A stretch of DNA of 64,000 nt from Candidatus Woesearchaeota archaeon (GTDB taxonomy: Archaea; Nanobdellota; Nanobdellia; Woesearchaeales; UBA10216). This document shows positions 23,335 to 31,371 of this stretch, piece by piece. The stretch spans positions 81,485 through 145,484 of the forward strand of contig JACPBS010000004.1 in the NCBI GenBank assembly GCA_016180195.1, written 5' to 3'. The position numbers and the translations under genes were made by a program. Every line of letters begins with the position of its first letter. The stretch's first letter is position 1. The notes below the pieces were generated by a model. The model saw only the letters and a list, made by a program, of their open reading frames with translations. It ran no database searches and had not been told where the DNA came from.

Positions 23335-25728
23335 TCACTGGTTTTTTATTCTTTTCGTTTCGATTGCTTTTCTTGCTGCTATCTCTATGAGGAAGATTGA
23401 CAGCGCTGAAAGCACAAGAATCCATGAATAGCTTTTGCTTTGTGTTGTTATCCTTTTTGAATCCTGCTTTACTTTGTCAATTATCCCTTGTATGTTGTCC
23501 GGTTCGAAGACCTCCCCGTTGGTTACCCTTACAAGTTTTTCAAGGGAAGGGTTTGTCCCTACTTGGCTTATTTCATTTTCGTAGTTGACTGCGACAACTG
23601 CATCGAAGAATTGGTAGAATCCTGTGCTTTGCGGCTTGTACGCAGCCATGTATCTTCTATCGCCTGTTTTTGTGAAGTTAAGGTCAGGTGATTTTGGTAT
23701 TGCGCTTGCTACAATGCCTATTTCCAGTTCTTCTCCCAGGTAGATGTCATCCATCTGCACGTCGAAGTCCTTGTTCCTGCTCAGGTCGCCGACTGCCCAG
23801 TTCGTGATCCTCGAGAGCATTGCTGAGTTTTGCTTTCCCAGCATTTCGCTGTTCCAGGCAGATCCATCGTCGGTTGATAGCACTGCTATCCTGCCAAGCC
23901 CAAACCTCCAGACTGATAGGATTGGCTCCCCGTTCCCTGTTGTTAAAAGTAGCTGTGACTGGCTTTTTGGGAGGACATAGTTGTAGCCGCTTACTGATGC
24001 TGAAAGCTTCATGTTTTTAGTTATGAAGTGGTGGTTGTCTAATACTTCAAGCTTGAATGTGTCGTTTGCCTTTTCGGATTCGCCCAGGATCATCTTTATC
24101 CGTTCAGTTTCCTTGGGTTCAAAAAAGGCTCCTCCTCCTGCAGCTGCTATGTCCTGCATGTGTCTTCTTTCAGTGTTTTCGCCGACGCCAACGGTATATA
24201 CCCTTATCCCGTTTGCGTTTGCTGATTTTGCCTTCATTATGTCGTCTGCAGGCGGACCTCCGGTGATCCCGTCTGATATAAGGATTATGCTCTTGCTTCC
24301 GTGCGCGTTGGACAGCAGGTCAATTGATGCTGATAAGCCTGATGCGATGTCTGTTCCTCTCCCGTGCGACAGGCTTTTGATATCGTTTTCAAGCTCTGGC
24401 TTGTCTGAAAGCTTTGAAAGTTCTGAAACAATGTGTGGGCTTGACTCGAATGCGACCACGCCCACCATGCTGCTCTTTTTGATGTCATTGAGGATCGAGA
24501 CAGCAAGGGCTTTCTCGACTTCCTTTACCGAATTTGGGCTGGACTTGTCGAACATGCTCCCTGTGCTTCCTGATATGTCTATCAGGATGACCACGTTGAC
24601 TTCTTTTTTCGGCTCCTCCTTTCCGCTTCCGATAGTTACTGGAAGCAATGCCTCGTAGGTCTTGTATTCGGGTGATTTGTAGTTGTCCCTTTCAAATGAG
24701 CTTTTCCCCCCGATTATGAACAACCCATTACCTGCCAGGACATATTCGGTAAGTTTTTCCACGTTGAGTGATTCAACTTTTATGTCATCTAATATTATGG
24801 CTGAATATTGTCCGAATTGTGATGGAAGGGTTTGTGAATATGTCATGTCGTAGATTGGGGTGAAGATTCCTGAAGCAGGGGAATTTTTCTGCGAGATGAA
24901 AAGTATCTTTGGCTTTGGCTGTACCTTGACTACTTTCATGAAGCGGTTGTTTCCAACGAAGTGATCCTTTGGATCTATTTCCGCAATTATCTTATGGTAT
25001 CCCTCTTTCAGTTTTCTTGTGAAAATGAATGTTTTTACCTCGGATACAGCCTCTTCAGCTATCTGCTCATTGTCTACCCTGACTTTTAGCGTGTAAGGCA
25101 TCATGTGCCCTGTCTGGGATACGCTCACTTCGAATGTGTTGTCATTATCCGCTGTTGTCTCGGCCGGGCCTTCAATCTTGACCAGGGCGTCCTTGTTTAC
25201 AGGATTCAGGTTGATGCTGCTTATGGTCGTGTTTAGGGATGAGGCGAGAAGCATTATGTCTCCAAATGACCTTCCATGGTTGTTGTTTCCGTCCGTAATC
25301 AGAAGCACGTTGTCATTGCCCTGTATGTTGGCAAGTATCGAGTCTCCTATTGCAGACCTGTTGTGTTCAGCTATCGTTCTTGACGTTACTGGGATGGTCC
25401 TGGATATCTCCTCAACAAGCCTGTCCGATATGTTTTGGTCATAAATGCTGAAGGAGGAAGACCTGTCAACCAGTATGTTTAGTGATGGATTGCCCGGCAT
25501 TGTTTGCCTTTCAAGGGTGAATGGCTGCGCAAGGGCTGCTATCAAAAGCGCGTATATTATCGCTCTTGATGAGAATATAAGTATCCTGTCAAGCCTCTTT
25601 TCGCTGGAAAACCTGAATTGTTCCCTGTAGTCGTCAAACTTTACAAAGTTCCTTCTTGTTATGAAAAACAGTATTACTACTGCGGGTATTATTGCGAAAA
25701 GAAGGTCGGGGTACTTGAAGCTTATCAA
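23335..25728 (-). CDS. Large membrane protein with BatA-like N-terminus and vWA domain
   Basis: A 797-residue protein. Two N-terminal membrane helices surround a BatA-like segment. A degenerate first vWA-like region (LNILVDRSSS) is followed by a glutamine-amidotransferase-like region (about 270-355), a full vWA domain with MIDAS VVILIDISGSTGSM (about 380-560), a beta-rich part, and a C-terminal membrane helix (about 765-785). vWA/MIDAS domains bind proteins through a metal ion. In the operon with MoxR and DUF58 it is probably the main membrane platform served by the ATPase. It overlaps the next upstream gene by four bases. Confidence 0.8.
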   Translation of the reverse strand: MISFKYPDLLFAIIPAVVILFFITRRNFVKFDDYREQFRFSSEKRLDRILIFSSRAIIYALLIAALAQPFTLERQTMPGNPSLNILVDRSSSFSIYDQNISDRLVEEISRTIPVTSRTIAEHNRSAIGDSILANIQGNDNVLLITDGNNNHGRSFGDIMLLASSLNTTISSINLNPVNKDALVKIEGPAETTADNDNTFEVSVSQTGHMMPYTLKVRVDNEQIAEEAVSEVKTFIFTRKLKEGYHKIIAEIDPKDHFVGNNRFMKVVKVQPKPKILFISQKNSPASGIFTPIYDMTYSQTLPSQFGQYSAIILDDIKVESLNVEKLTEYVLAGNGLFIIGGKSSFERDNYKSPEYKTYEALLPVTIGSGKEEPKKEVNVVILIDISGSTGSMFDKSSPNSVKEVEKALAVSILNDIKKSSMVGVVAFESSPHIVSELSKLSDKPELENDIKSLSHGRGTDIASGLSASIDLLSNAHGSKSIILISDGITGGPPADDIMKAKSANANGIRVYTVGVGENTERRHMQDIAAAGGGAFFEPKETERIKMILGESEKANDTFKLEVLDNHHFITKNMKLSASVSGYNYVLPKSQSQLLLTTGNGEPILSVWRFGLGRIAVLSTDDGSAWNSEMLGKQNSAMLSRITNWAVGDLSRNKDFDVQMDDIYLGEELEIGIVASAIPKSPDLNFTKTGDRRYMAAYKPQSTGFYQFFDAVVAVNYENEISQVGTNPSLEKLVRVTNGEVFEPDNIQGIIDKVKQDSKRITTQSKSYSWILVLSALSIFLIEIAARKAIETKRIKNQ

Positions 25729-27488
25729 ATGTCACCCCTCCATTTTATGTAAAGCAGCTCCAGGAGCAGTATTGCCGCTCCTGCGATGATGAGGTATTGT
25801 TCAAGTTTTACATCCCTTTTTTCCTTGGATTCTTTTATGTACAGTGCCTTTTCCTCTTCAAGAACATTGACATCATCCTTGCTTATGTCGGATTCAAGTG
25901 AGTTGATCAGGCTTGCAGAGACCCTGTTTCCTGACACTGTATAAAATCCTGCCTTTTCAAGATATTGCTTTCCTGAAGAATCCGAGTATATCTTTCCCGT
26001 GTTGAAGTTATATTCCTTCAGGTCTTCTGTTCCCGTGAGGAAATTGATTAGCTTGTTCCAGAAGATTGGATAAGATACTGTTGTCTTGAAATCGCTGTAT
26101 TCATCAATTATTCCATAGTAAATGATTTTCCCATTGCCCTCGTCTTTCATTGTAAGGGCTGCGGATCCGTCCCCCTCGGCGATTACGGTCGCTCCCTTTT
26201 TTACCGAGGCATTTGGCAGCATGAATGATGTCCCAAAATCAACGTCTGACGTAAACTTGTTTATTATGACCGTGCTTATTTTTGAGTTGTTTATTCTTCC
26301 TTCCAGCCTTACTGGAAGAAGAGGGTTGGATTCCACATCTTGCTGGTATGTTATTATTATTGAGCTGCCATTTCTGGCTTTCTTTAGCGAGTCCTGGTAA
26401 AAATCAGGCAAAATGAGCTGATAGGATGCTGAATGTATTATTATTATGTCATGGTTTATTTCAGGTATGATTGGAGGCTCTGCTATTTCCAGTTGTATGT
26501 CCTTCGATGACTGTAGCGCTGTTTTCAGGTAGCTTTTTTCCGAATTCGTTACAAGCAGCACTTTTATTTTTTTGATGTTTTCAGCAGTTATGTATGCATG
26601 GTTGTCAGTTTCAAGGTCGTCTTTTTCCTCAAGCCTGAGTTCTGTCTGTCCGGAAGGTGTATTGAACTCTATTGTTTCTATGGAGTTGGCGAGGATTTTC
26701 TTCATTATGTGATTGGTGCCCTGGCTGTTCACTATGCTTAGCGTCGCGGTCCTTTCCTCTTCATCGTAGTTTTTTATTACTGCTGTTGACTTGAGCTTTC
26801 CAACGATGACATCCACGATTGCAGCATTCCTTCCTTCTGATGTGACACTGATGAATTCTACAGGTATCCCTTTTGATAGCAGTATCCTTTTTGCCACGAG
26901 GGGGTCCGGTCCTTCGGTTGCAATGAAATCGCTGATCACGTAAACCTTCCCGATCCGATTTCCGATTAGATCAGCAGCAAGAAGCATGGAGTCGCCAAGA
27001 TTGGTTGATGTATGCCTTGGCTCCAAAGTTGATAGTATTTTGGTTGCCTCTTCCCTGTCTCCATTTTGCAGCACTTGAACAGGATAGTTCTGTGCCAGTA
27101 TTATGCTTGTTTTCCCATTTATTTTGCCTTTTGCAATATCTATGGCCTTGTTGAACCTTCCGTTTGCTCCCATGCTGGCAGAAGCGTCAAGCACTATGAC
27201 CGTGCTTTCTATGGACTGTTCGCCATACATGGTCGTGAACGGCTGTGTTGTTGAGAATGATAGAACACCCAGTGCAGCAAATTGAAGAAGGAAAAGCAGG
27301 CTTCCCAGGAAGAACAGGAAGAATGTGGATTTTCTGCTCAATCCTTTCTGTTGGATGAAAAACATCAGCGATGGGATGTTTTTTTCCTGGGGCTTTGGCC
27401 TCATCAGGTATAGGAGGATGAGGAGTGCCAGGCTGGTAAATGCATACCAACCTAGATTGTTTATTACGTTTATTCCGAATGGCAGCAT
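25725..27488 (-). CDS. BatA/vWA membrane protein
   Basis: A 587-residue protein with N-terminal helices (about 10-30 and 55-80; the segment between them, PSLMFFIQQKG, is typical of BatA N-termini), a vWA domain with MIDAS VIVLDASASMG at about 98-108, a central beta domain, an amidotransferase-like segment (DIIIIHSASY) and a C-terminal helix (about 565-583). Its architecture parallels the next gene, so the two look like diverged duplicates that may form a heterodimer. It starts 22 bases after the small Zn-ribbon gene. Confidence 0.8.
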   Translation of the reverse strand: MLPFGINVINNLGWYAFTSLALLILLYLMRPKPQEKNIPSLMFFIQQKGLSRKSTFFLFFLGSLLFLLQFAALGVLSFSTTQPFTTMYGEQSIESTVIVLDASASMGANGRFNKAIDIAKGKINGKTSIILAQNYPVQVLQNGDREEATKILSTLEPRHTSTNLGDSMLLAADLIGNRIGKVYVISDFIATEGPDPLVAKRILLSKGIPVEFISVTSEGRNAAIVDVIVGKLKSTAVIKNYDEEERTATLSIVNSQGTNHIMKKILANSIETIEFNTPSGQTELRLEEKDDLETDNHAYITAENIKKIKVLLVTNSEKSYLKTALQSSKDIQLEIAEPPIIPEINHDIIIIHSASYQLILPDFYQDSLKKARNGSSIIITYQQDVESNPLLPVRLEGRINNSKISTVIINKFTSDVDFGTSFMLPNASVKKGATVIAEGDGSAALTMKDEGNGKIIYYGIIDEYSDFKTTVSYPIFWNKLINFLTGTEDLKEYNFNTGKIYSDSSGKQYLEKAGFYTVSGNRVSASLINSLESDISKDDVNVLEEEKALYIKESKEKRDVKLEQYLIIAGAAILLLELLYIKWRGDI

Positions 27489-27510
27489 GAAAACTGTATT
27501 GACCTCTTTT

Positions 27511-27771
27511 TTATTTGATGCTTTCAGCGCATTTGTTGGAGCAGAACCTGTATGTTTGTCCCTTTATTTCGCGTTCCACGAAATTTTCCAGCAGAACTTG
27601 GCCGCATTTTGCGCATTCAGCCATTTTTTTACCTTCTTCATAGCCCTTCATGAAGCCTTCATCTTCAGGGGTGATTTCATCCTCTTCTTCCTCTAGTTTG
27701 TTTCTTTCCTCTTCATCGTAAATGTCCTCTTCATGGTTTTCTTCTGTGTATTCCTCTTCCTCATCCTTCAA
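27511..27771 (-). CDS. Acidic protein with C-terminal zinc ribbon
   Basis: About 86 residues. The first half is extremely acidic (runs of Glu and Asp), and the end carries a C-x2-C...C-x3-C zinc site (ECAKCGQ and FCSNKC) like small TRASH/MYM-type fingers. GAGGTGAT at 27777-27784 (minus strand) is a full Shine-Dalgarno; its spacing favours TTG 27771 over the in-frame GTG 27780. A TATA element (CTATAAAAT, about 27829-27838) lies upstream. It may be the first gene of the MoxR/vWA transcript. Function unknown. Confidence 0.65.
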   Translation of the reverse strand: MKDEEEEYTEENHEEDIYDEEERNKLEEEEDEITPEDEGFMKGYEEGKKMAECAKCGQVLLENFVEREIKGQTYRFCSNKCAESIK

Positions 27772-27915
27772 AAGAATCACCTCTGTTGTTTATGATGTTC
27801 GGAAGCAGGTTTTTATTGTTTTCCATTACATTTTATAGCAAAATAGTTCGTATAATAATCCGATGCGGTTTTCTGTGTAGAAAAAATGATATCAGATAGT
27901 CAGTAAACCAGACTA

Positions 27916-28094
27916 ATGGGAGGCAAATCTGTCGGAATAGTTGGATTCGGCCAACTTGGGGGATTTTTAGCAAAGCATCTCAGAAATGATTTTGACATTT
28001 TTGTTTCCGGGACATTCAGGTTTTGAATCCTTATGCTGAAAAAGGAACATTCGTGTCAAAGATTGAAGATATTAGGAAAAAGCTTAAGGATTAA
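27916..28094 (+). pseudogene. Relic of prephenate dehydrogenase-like gene (tyrA)
   Basis: ATG 27916 opens VGIVGFGQLGGFLAKHL, a Rossmann G-x-G-x-x-G start typical of TyrA, but the frame stops at 28024-28026 after 36 codons. In another frame directly after it lies NPYAEKGTFVSKIEDIRKKL with a stop at 28092, which resembles the last residues of the same family. About 200 middle codons are therefore missing. The relic ends on the RNase HII stop codon of the opposite strand. The identity of the C-terminal piece is less certain than the N-terminal one. Confidence 0.65.
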
Positions 28095-28702
28095 TTTTCA
28101 TCCCATCCAGAAAGATCTTTCTGGAATTCTCCACCTTTCACCCTCTTATATGGCATCCAGCTTTTCCTGAAGATCTCATGATGCGTCTCGTGGTTTTTTT
28201 TAAGAAATGCCTGTGTAAGCGGGTCTGTAAGGTAGCCTGAGCCAAAATTGATCCCTATTTTTTTTTTGATTTTCCCTATTTCATCCTCCCTTGTGACCTT
28301 TGCCAGTATTGATGCAGCCCCGCATTCAATGTGATTCAAGTCAGCCTTGTGCTCCACAGAAACATCGATCTCCTTGTTATCAAGAAGTTTCATCAGGTAT
28401 CTCTTGTAGTTGATTATGTTGTTGCTTGGGCTGTCTATTATTGCCTTCTGGGGCTTCAACGAGTTTATTATCTCTGCAGATTTGTGTGCCTCAAGCCAGT
28501 TGAGGTTAAGGTCATCAGACTGAAGGGCAGCATCTATTTCAGAAGGCTCAATGACAACTATTTTCCATTTTATGGCGATGGTTTTTATCTTGTCAAAAAG
28601 AGTTCTCATCTTCACGATTGACAATAGCTTAGAGTCCTTCACGCCAATTGATTTGAGGCTTTCGCTTCCTTCCTCATCTAACAGGACTCCTGCCATGACC
28701 AT
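28091..28702 (-). CDS. rnhB: Ribonuclease HII-like protein lacking the DEAGRG motif
   Basis: RNase HII cuts RNA in RNA/DNA hybrids. The body is clearly this family: GVKDSKLL, an Asp in HKADLNHIECGAASILAKVTR, and GSGYLTDPLTQAFL. The usual N-terminus (G-I-D-E-A-G-R-G-P) that supplies the first catalytic Asp and Glu is absent: upstream of ATG 28702 the same frame reads SLSKPKGPIIGP and then meets a TGA, with no start codon in between. The gene is thus truncated or decayed by about 15 residues. It is probably inactive unless a partner supplies function. It adjoins the tyrA relic. Confidence 0.7.
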   Translation of the reverse strand: MVMAGVLLDEEGSESLKSIGVKDSKLLSIVKMRTLFDKIKTIAIKWKIVVIEPSEIDAALQSDDLNLNWLEAHKSAEIINSLKPQKAIIDSPSNNIINYKRYLMKLLDNKEIDVSVEHKADLNHIECGAASILAKVTREDEIGKIKKKIGINFGSGYLTDPLTQAFLKKNHETHHEIFRKSWMPYKRVKGGEFQKDLSGWDEN

Positions 28703-28791
28703 CGGACCTATGATGGGGCCTTTGGGTTTACTTAAGCTCGAAAATCATGCTTAAAGTAATCTACCTGCCTCATCAATGCCGCAAACCACAG

Positions 28792-29073
28792 TCATATTGC
28801 TATCACATTTTTGTTTAAATTTAATTTCCACATTTTTTTATCGGTCCGTATGACTAAACCTAATTTTTCGAGTTCTTTTAATCTTCGAAATGCAGATTTC
28901 CAAGAAACGCCCAATTTTTCGGCCAATTCCTTAGTATGTTGACAATCTTCCACCAGAATATTTAAATATTTATACTTTAAATGCGATATAATAATTGCTT
29001 TTTTAGTTTTAATAACCCAATATTGTGAACTTTTAACCCTAAAATTCTCAATAATCATTTCTTTTTTGAGCAT
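28792..29073 (-). CDS. Winged helix-turn-helix protein
   Basis: A 93-residue protein. The C-terminal half has a clear winged helix: helix KELAEKLGVSWKSAFRRLKELEKLGLV followed by a wing (IRTDKKMWKLN). The N-terminal half has strands and a helix that could sense a ligand or dimerise. Base composition is more A+T-rich than that of its neighbours. It sits in a zone of gene relics. A transcription-regulator role is likely; the target is unknown. Confidence 0.65.
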   Translation of the reverse strand: MLKKEMIIENFRVKSSQYWVIKTKKAIIISHLKYKYLNILVEDCQHTKELAEKLGVSWKSAFRRLKELEKLGLVIRTDKKMWKLNLNKNVIAI

Positions 29074-29112
29074 GGATTCGCATTCTTCAGTCTTTTGGAT
29101 AATCCTCTGAGA

Positions 29113-29240
29113 TTATTTTGTTTCCATCAGTATGCTGAAAGTGTCTATGTCTGATTCAGGGATTTTCAGCATCTTGGTTTTTTCGCTAAAAATTCAATGT
29201 CGGTTGTTGCTTCGACGATTTTTTCAACATAAATTTCGAC
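29113..29240 (-). pseudogene. Frameshifted gene fragment, unknown family
   Basis: On the minus strand EIYVEKIVEATTDIEFLAKKP is followed, after a one-base frame change, by MLKIPESDIDTFSILMETK and a stop at 29113. Together the two read as one continuous helical C-terminus, so this looks like the remains of a small gene. It lies between the Lrp-type regulator and the winged-helix gene. No family recognised. Confidence 0.35.
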
Positions 29241-29250
29241 CTAAATGATG

Positions 29251-29283
29251 GGGCTTTGAACCCAACGCGAAATTTATTTGTAA
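29251..29283. repeat. 33-base direct repeat, copy 1
   Basis: Reads gggctttgaacccaac-g-cgaaatttatttgtaa. The copy at 34775-34807 differs only at the central base and has the same orientation. Both copies lie 10-20 bases downstream of the stop of a minus-strand gene. On the minus strand GTTGGGTTCAAAGCCC resembles a tRNA T-arm, but no tRNA can be built around it. Confidence 0.8.
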
Positions 29284-29292
29284 GAATCCACA

Positions 29293-30318
29293 TCACACAT
29301 TCTGCATATCTTTAACCAAACAATCCGGAAAATAAGTGTATTTAACCTCATCCAGTATGATTAGCAACTCGCTTCTTTTCAGCACGCCTTTGAGTATGCC
29401 CCTGATGCCCAAGACTACCTCATTCAGCTTATCATTGGTCTTTGCCCTTATCTCAACATGCATATCGCTGCCTCCCACCGTCCTGTAGAAATAAGTTACA
29501 TTCGGATTTCTTTTCAAAAAGTCTTTTATTGCCACTTCGGCATGCCTTGTCAGTTTCTCTGTCTTCAATATGAGGAAATACCAGTTATAGCCCATCATTT
29601 TTGGCAAAACATCAGGCCTGTATTTCAGTATTATTTTCTTCTGTTCAAGCTTCTTCAGATGGTACTTTACATTGTCTCTTTGTGCTGCCAGCTTTTGAGC
29701 GAGTTCAGATATGCTCATTCTCGCATTTTTTGCCAGTATTTTCAGCAGCTTAAGTTCAAACTCTGTTAGTGCCTCTTTTTCGGGGTTTCCCCTGGTTATG
29801 TAATCAGGATTTCCGATTTTTCCGAAAACAAATGAGAATGGAACTGCGGCTTCCTCTATTATGTAGTCGAAATCATACCCGTCAAAATTTGTTTTGTATT
29901 TCTGCTCAATGTCCTTCATTATTGTTTCGATTTCGGCATAATTCCTGACAAACACCTTTATGATAGCATCATGGTTCCCAATGCATTTGAACAGCTGTGC
30001 TACATTCTCGTGGTTTTTGAGGTAATCAAGGATCTCTTTTTCCTTTTCATAGTCCAAGTCCCTGAACCTTATGAACACAAAGAACAGTTCCCAACCCATT
30101 TTCTTTATATCAAGGACCGTATTAAATCCCACTATCAGTCCATTGTCCATCAGCCTGTTAAGCCTGTAGCCCACCGATTCCTTGCTGAGCCTTGCCTTCC
30201 TTCCAATTTCCGACAATGGAGCCCTTGAGTTGTCAAAAAGCGCTGCAATTATCTTTTTGTCTTTCACGTCCAATATTAATTGCTTTTCATGAGCATTGTC
30301 AAGCATTTCTTGAATCAT
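29293..30318 (-). CDS. Tandem Lrp/AsnC-type transcription regulator
   Basis: A 341-residue protein made of two Lrp units: helix-turn-helix 1 (about 20-60, LSEIGRKARLSKESVGYRLNRL) with a RAM-like sensor part, then helix-turn-helix 2 (about 190-230, SISELAQKLAAQRDNVKYHLKKL) with a second sensor part. Ordinary Lrp proteins have one unit of about 150 residues and dimerise; this chain carries two DNA-binding domains. Lrp regulators respond to amino acids or other small metabolites. It is monocistronic, with an A/T-rich upstream region (30319-30423) shared with the divergent gene at 30424. Confidence 0.85.
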   Translation of the reverse strand: MIQEMLDNAHEKQLILDVKDKKIIAALFDNSRAPLSEIGRKARLSKESVGYRLNRLMDNGLIVGFNTVLDIKKMGWELFFVFIRFRDLDYEKEKEILDYLKNHENVAQLFKCIGNHDAIIKVFVRNYAEIETIMKDIEQKYKTNFDGYDFDYIIEEAAVPFSFVFGKIGNPDYITRGNPEKEALTEFELKLLKILAKNARMSISELAQKLAAQRDNVKYHLKKLEQKKIILKYRPDVLPKMMGYNWYFLILKTEKLTRHAEVAIKDFLKRNPNVTYFYRTVGGSDMHVEIRAKTNDKLNEVVLGIRGILKGVLKRSELLIILDEVKYTYFPDCLVKDMQNV

Positions 30319-30423
30319 ATAAGGGATTTTTAAAAATTTTTTTCTTATTTGATAAAATTTTTATGGGAAATATTAATATATTCTGACCAATAATTGCTAC
30401 TATGAAGTTACAAGGGGGTAAAA

Positions 30424-30873
30424 ATGGGGGAGGAAATGCTGGGGGGAGCGAAATTGGAGGATACGTGTGAGGCATTGGGATATGATATAGTTAAAGTTAG
30501 CACCATAGTAGACATGCTAAGCTCGCAACCTGACCTGGAGAGAGTAGCCGCCGCTGCTTATCACCTTATAAACTACAACCTTCACATAACCGCCGATTAT
30601 ACAGGGCAAACAAATATGCATGATGCAACAGAAGCAGGAAAATGTTTTGATGATTTAGCTAAACGTACGGGGATACGCTTTATAGACCCGACACACAGGT
30701 TCAGGGGAGTGAAGTCAGGAATGGTTTATGCAAAAGTCGATGTAACCGGAAAACATGCCAAGAGATATCCAAAGGACGGAATGGGACGGACTCTTTGGAA
30801 TCAGCCGTATTACGAGGATTTAAAGGAAAGTAAGTATTTGGAAGTTTTGATCCATTATAGGCGTCAGGAGTGA
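30424..30873 (+). CDS. Unknown 149-residue protein
   Basis: No family recognised. The protein is soluble, with a helical first half (VSTIVDMLSSQPDLERVAAAAYHLINY) and a second half rich in basic and aromatic residues (FIDPTHRFRGVKSGMVYAKVDV), which might bind nucleic acid. A G-rich Shine-Dalgarno (GGGGG at 30414-30418) precedes ATG 30424, and TATA-like aatattaatatatt is at about 30367-30380. It opens a run of three unknown plus-strand genes lying between the direct repeats. Confidence 0.6.
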   Translation: MGEEMLGGAKLEDTCEALGYDIVKVSTIVDMLSSQPDLERVAAAAYHLINYNLHITADYTGQTNMHDATEAGKCFDDLAKRTGIRFIDPTHRFRGVKSGMVYAKVDVTGKHAKRYPKDGMGRTLWNQPYYEDLKESKYLEVLIHYRRQE

Positions 30874-30988
30874 AAAACCCAAGAAAATGATTCGATAAAG
30901 ATGTGAATATACTTCAAACTAATAGTTGTCAATATCAAGTTACTAAGAGGGATAAAAGCGAATTGGATTTCGTGTAAAATTAAATAAA

Positions 30989-31324
30989 ATGACAACAATA
31001 AACAAGCAGATTACAGCACTTTTGGACGAGATAACAGAGAAGACTGCAAAAACTTCTGGAATTGCAGAAACAATAAATGGATTGTTTTTAGGCGCAAGAG
31101 CAATAATGAAAGCTAATGATTATTCGCATGCTTCAAGCTATATCCATAATGTAGCTTATGTGGTGGCTTTGGAAATCTTGGTTGATAGTCTGCATCTTGA
31201 AGGAAAACCAAAAGAAATCATTAATGCTGTTGCAGACGCTCATATTAAGAGAGTAGGGGATCGTGATTATGGTATGCCAGATCTTGCAAATCTACTTTAC
31301 AAAATAGTGCATAGAGACAGATAA
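30989..31324 (+). CDS. Unknown 111-residue helical protein
   Basis: All-helical by appearance, with an early segment LLDEITEKTAKTSGIAETI and a later I-I-N-A-V-A-D-A-H-I-K-R helix. No metal, nucleotide or membrane motif. It follows 115 bases after the 30424 gene and precedes the 31372 gene by 47. The family is unknown to me. AT-rich codon use resembles the flanking unknown genes more than the purine or surface genes. Confidence 0.55.
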   Translation: MTTINKQITALLDEITEKTAKTSGIAETINGLFLGARAIMKANDYSHASSYIHNVAYVVALEILVDSLHLEGKPKEIINAVADAHIKRVGDRDYGMPDLANLLYKIVHRDR

Positions 31325-31371
31325 AATAAAATGTATCAAAACTGGATGAAACAAAAATACGGAGAAAAAAA

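Noticed and set aside
29240-29290. tRNA T-arm-like sequence GTTGGGTTCAAAGCCC at both direct repeats
   Set aside because: No acceptor, D-arm or anticodon arm can be built on either strand around either copy, so these are not tRNA genes.
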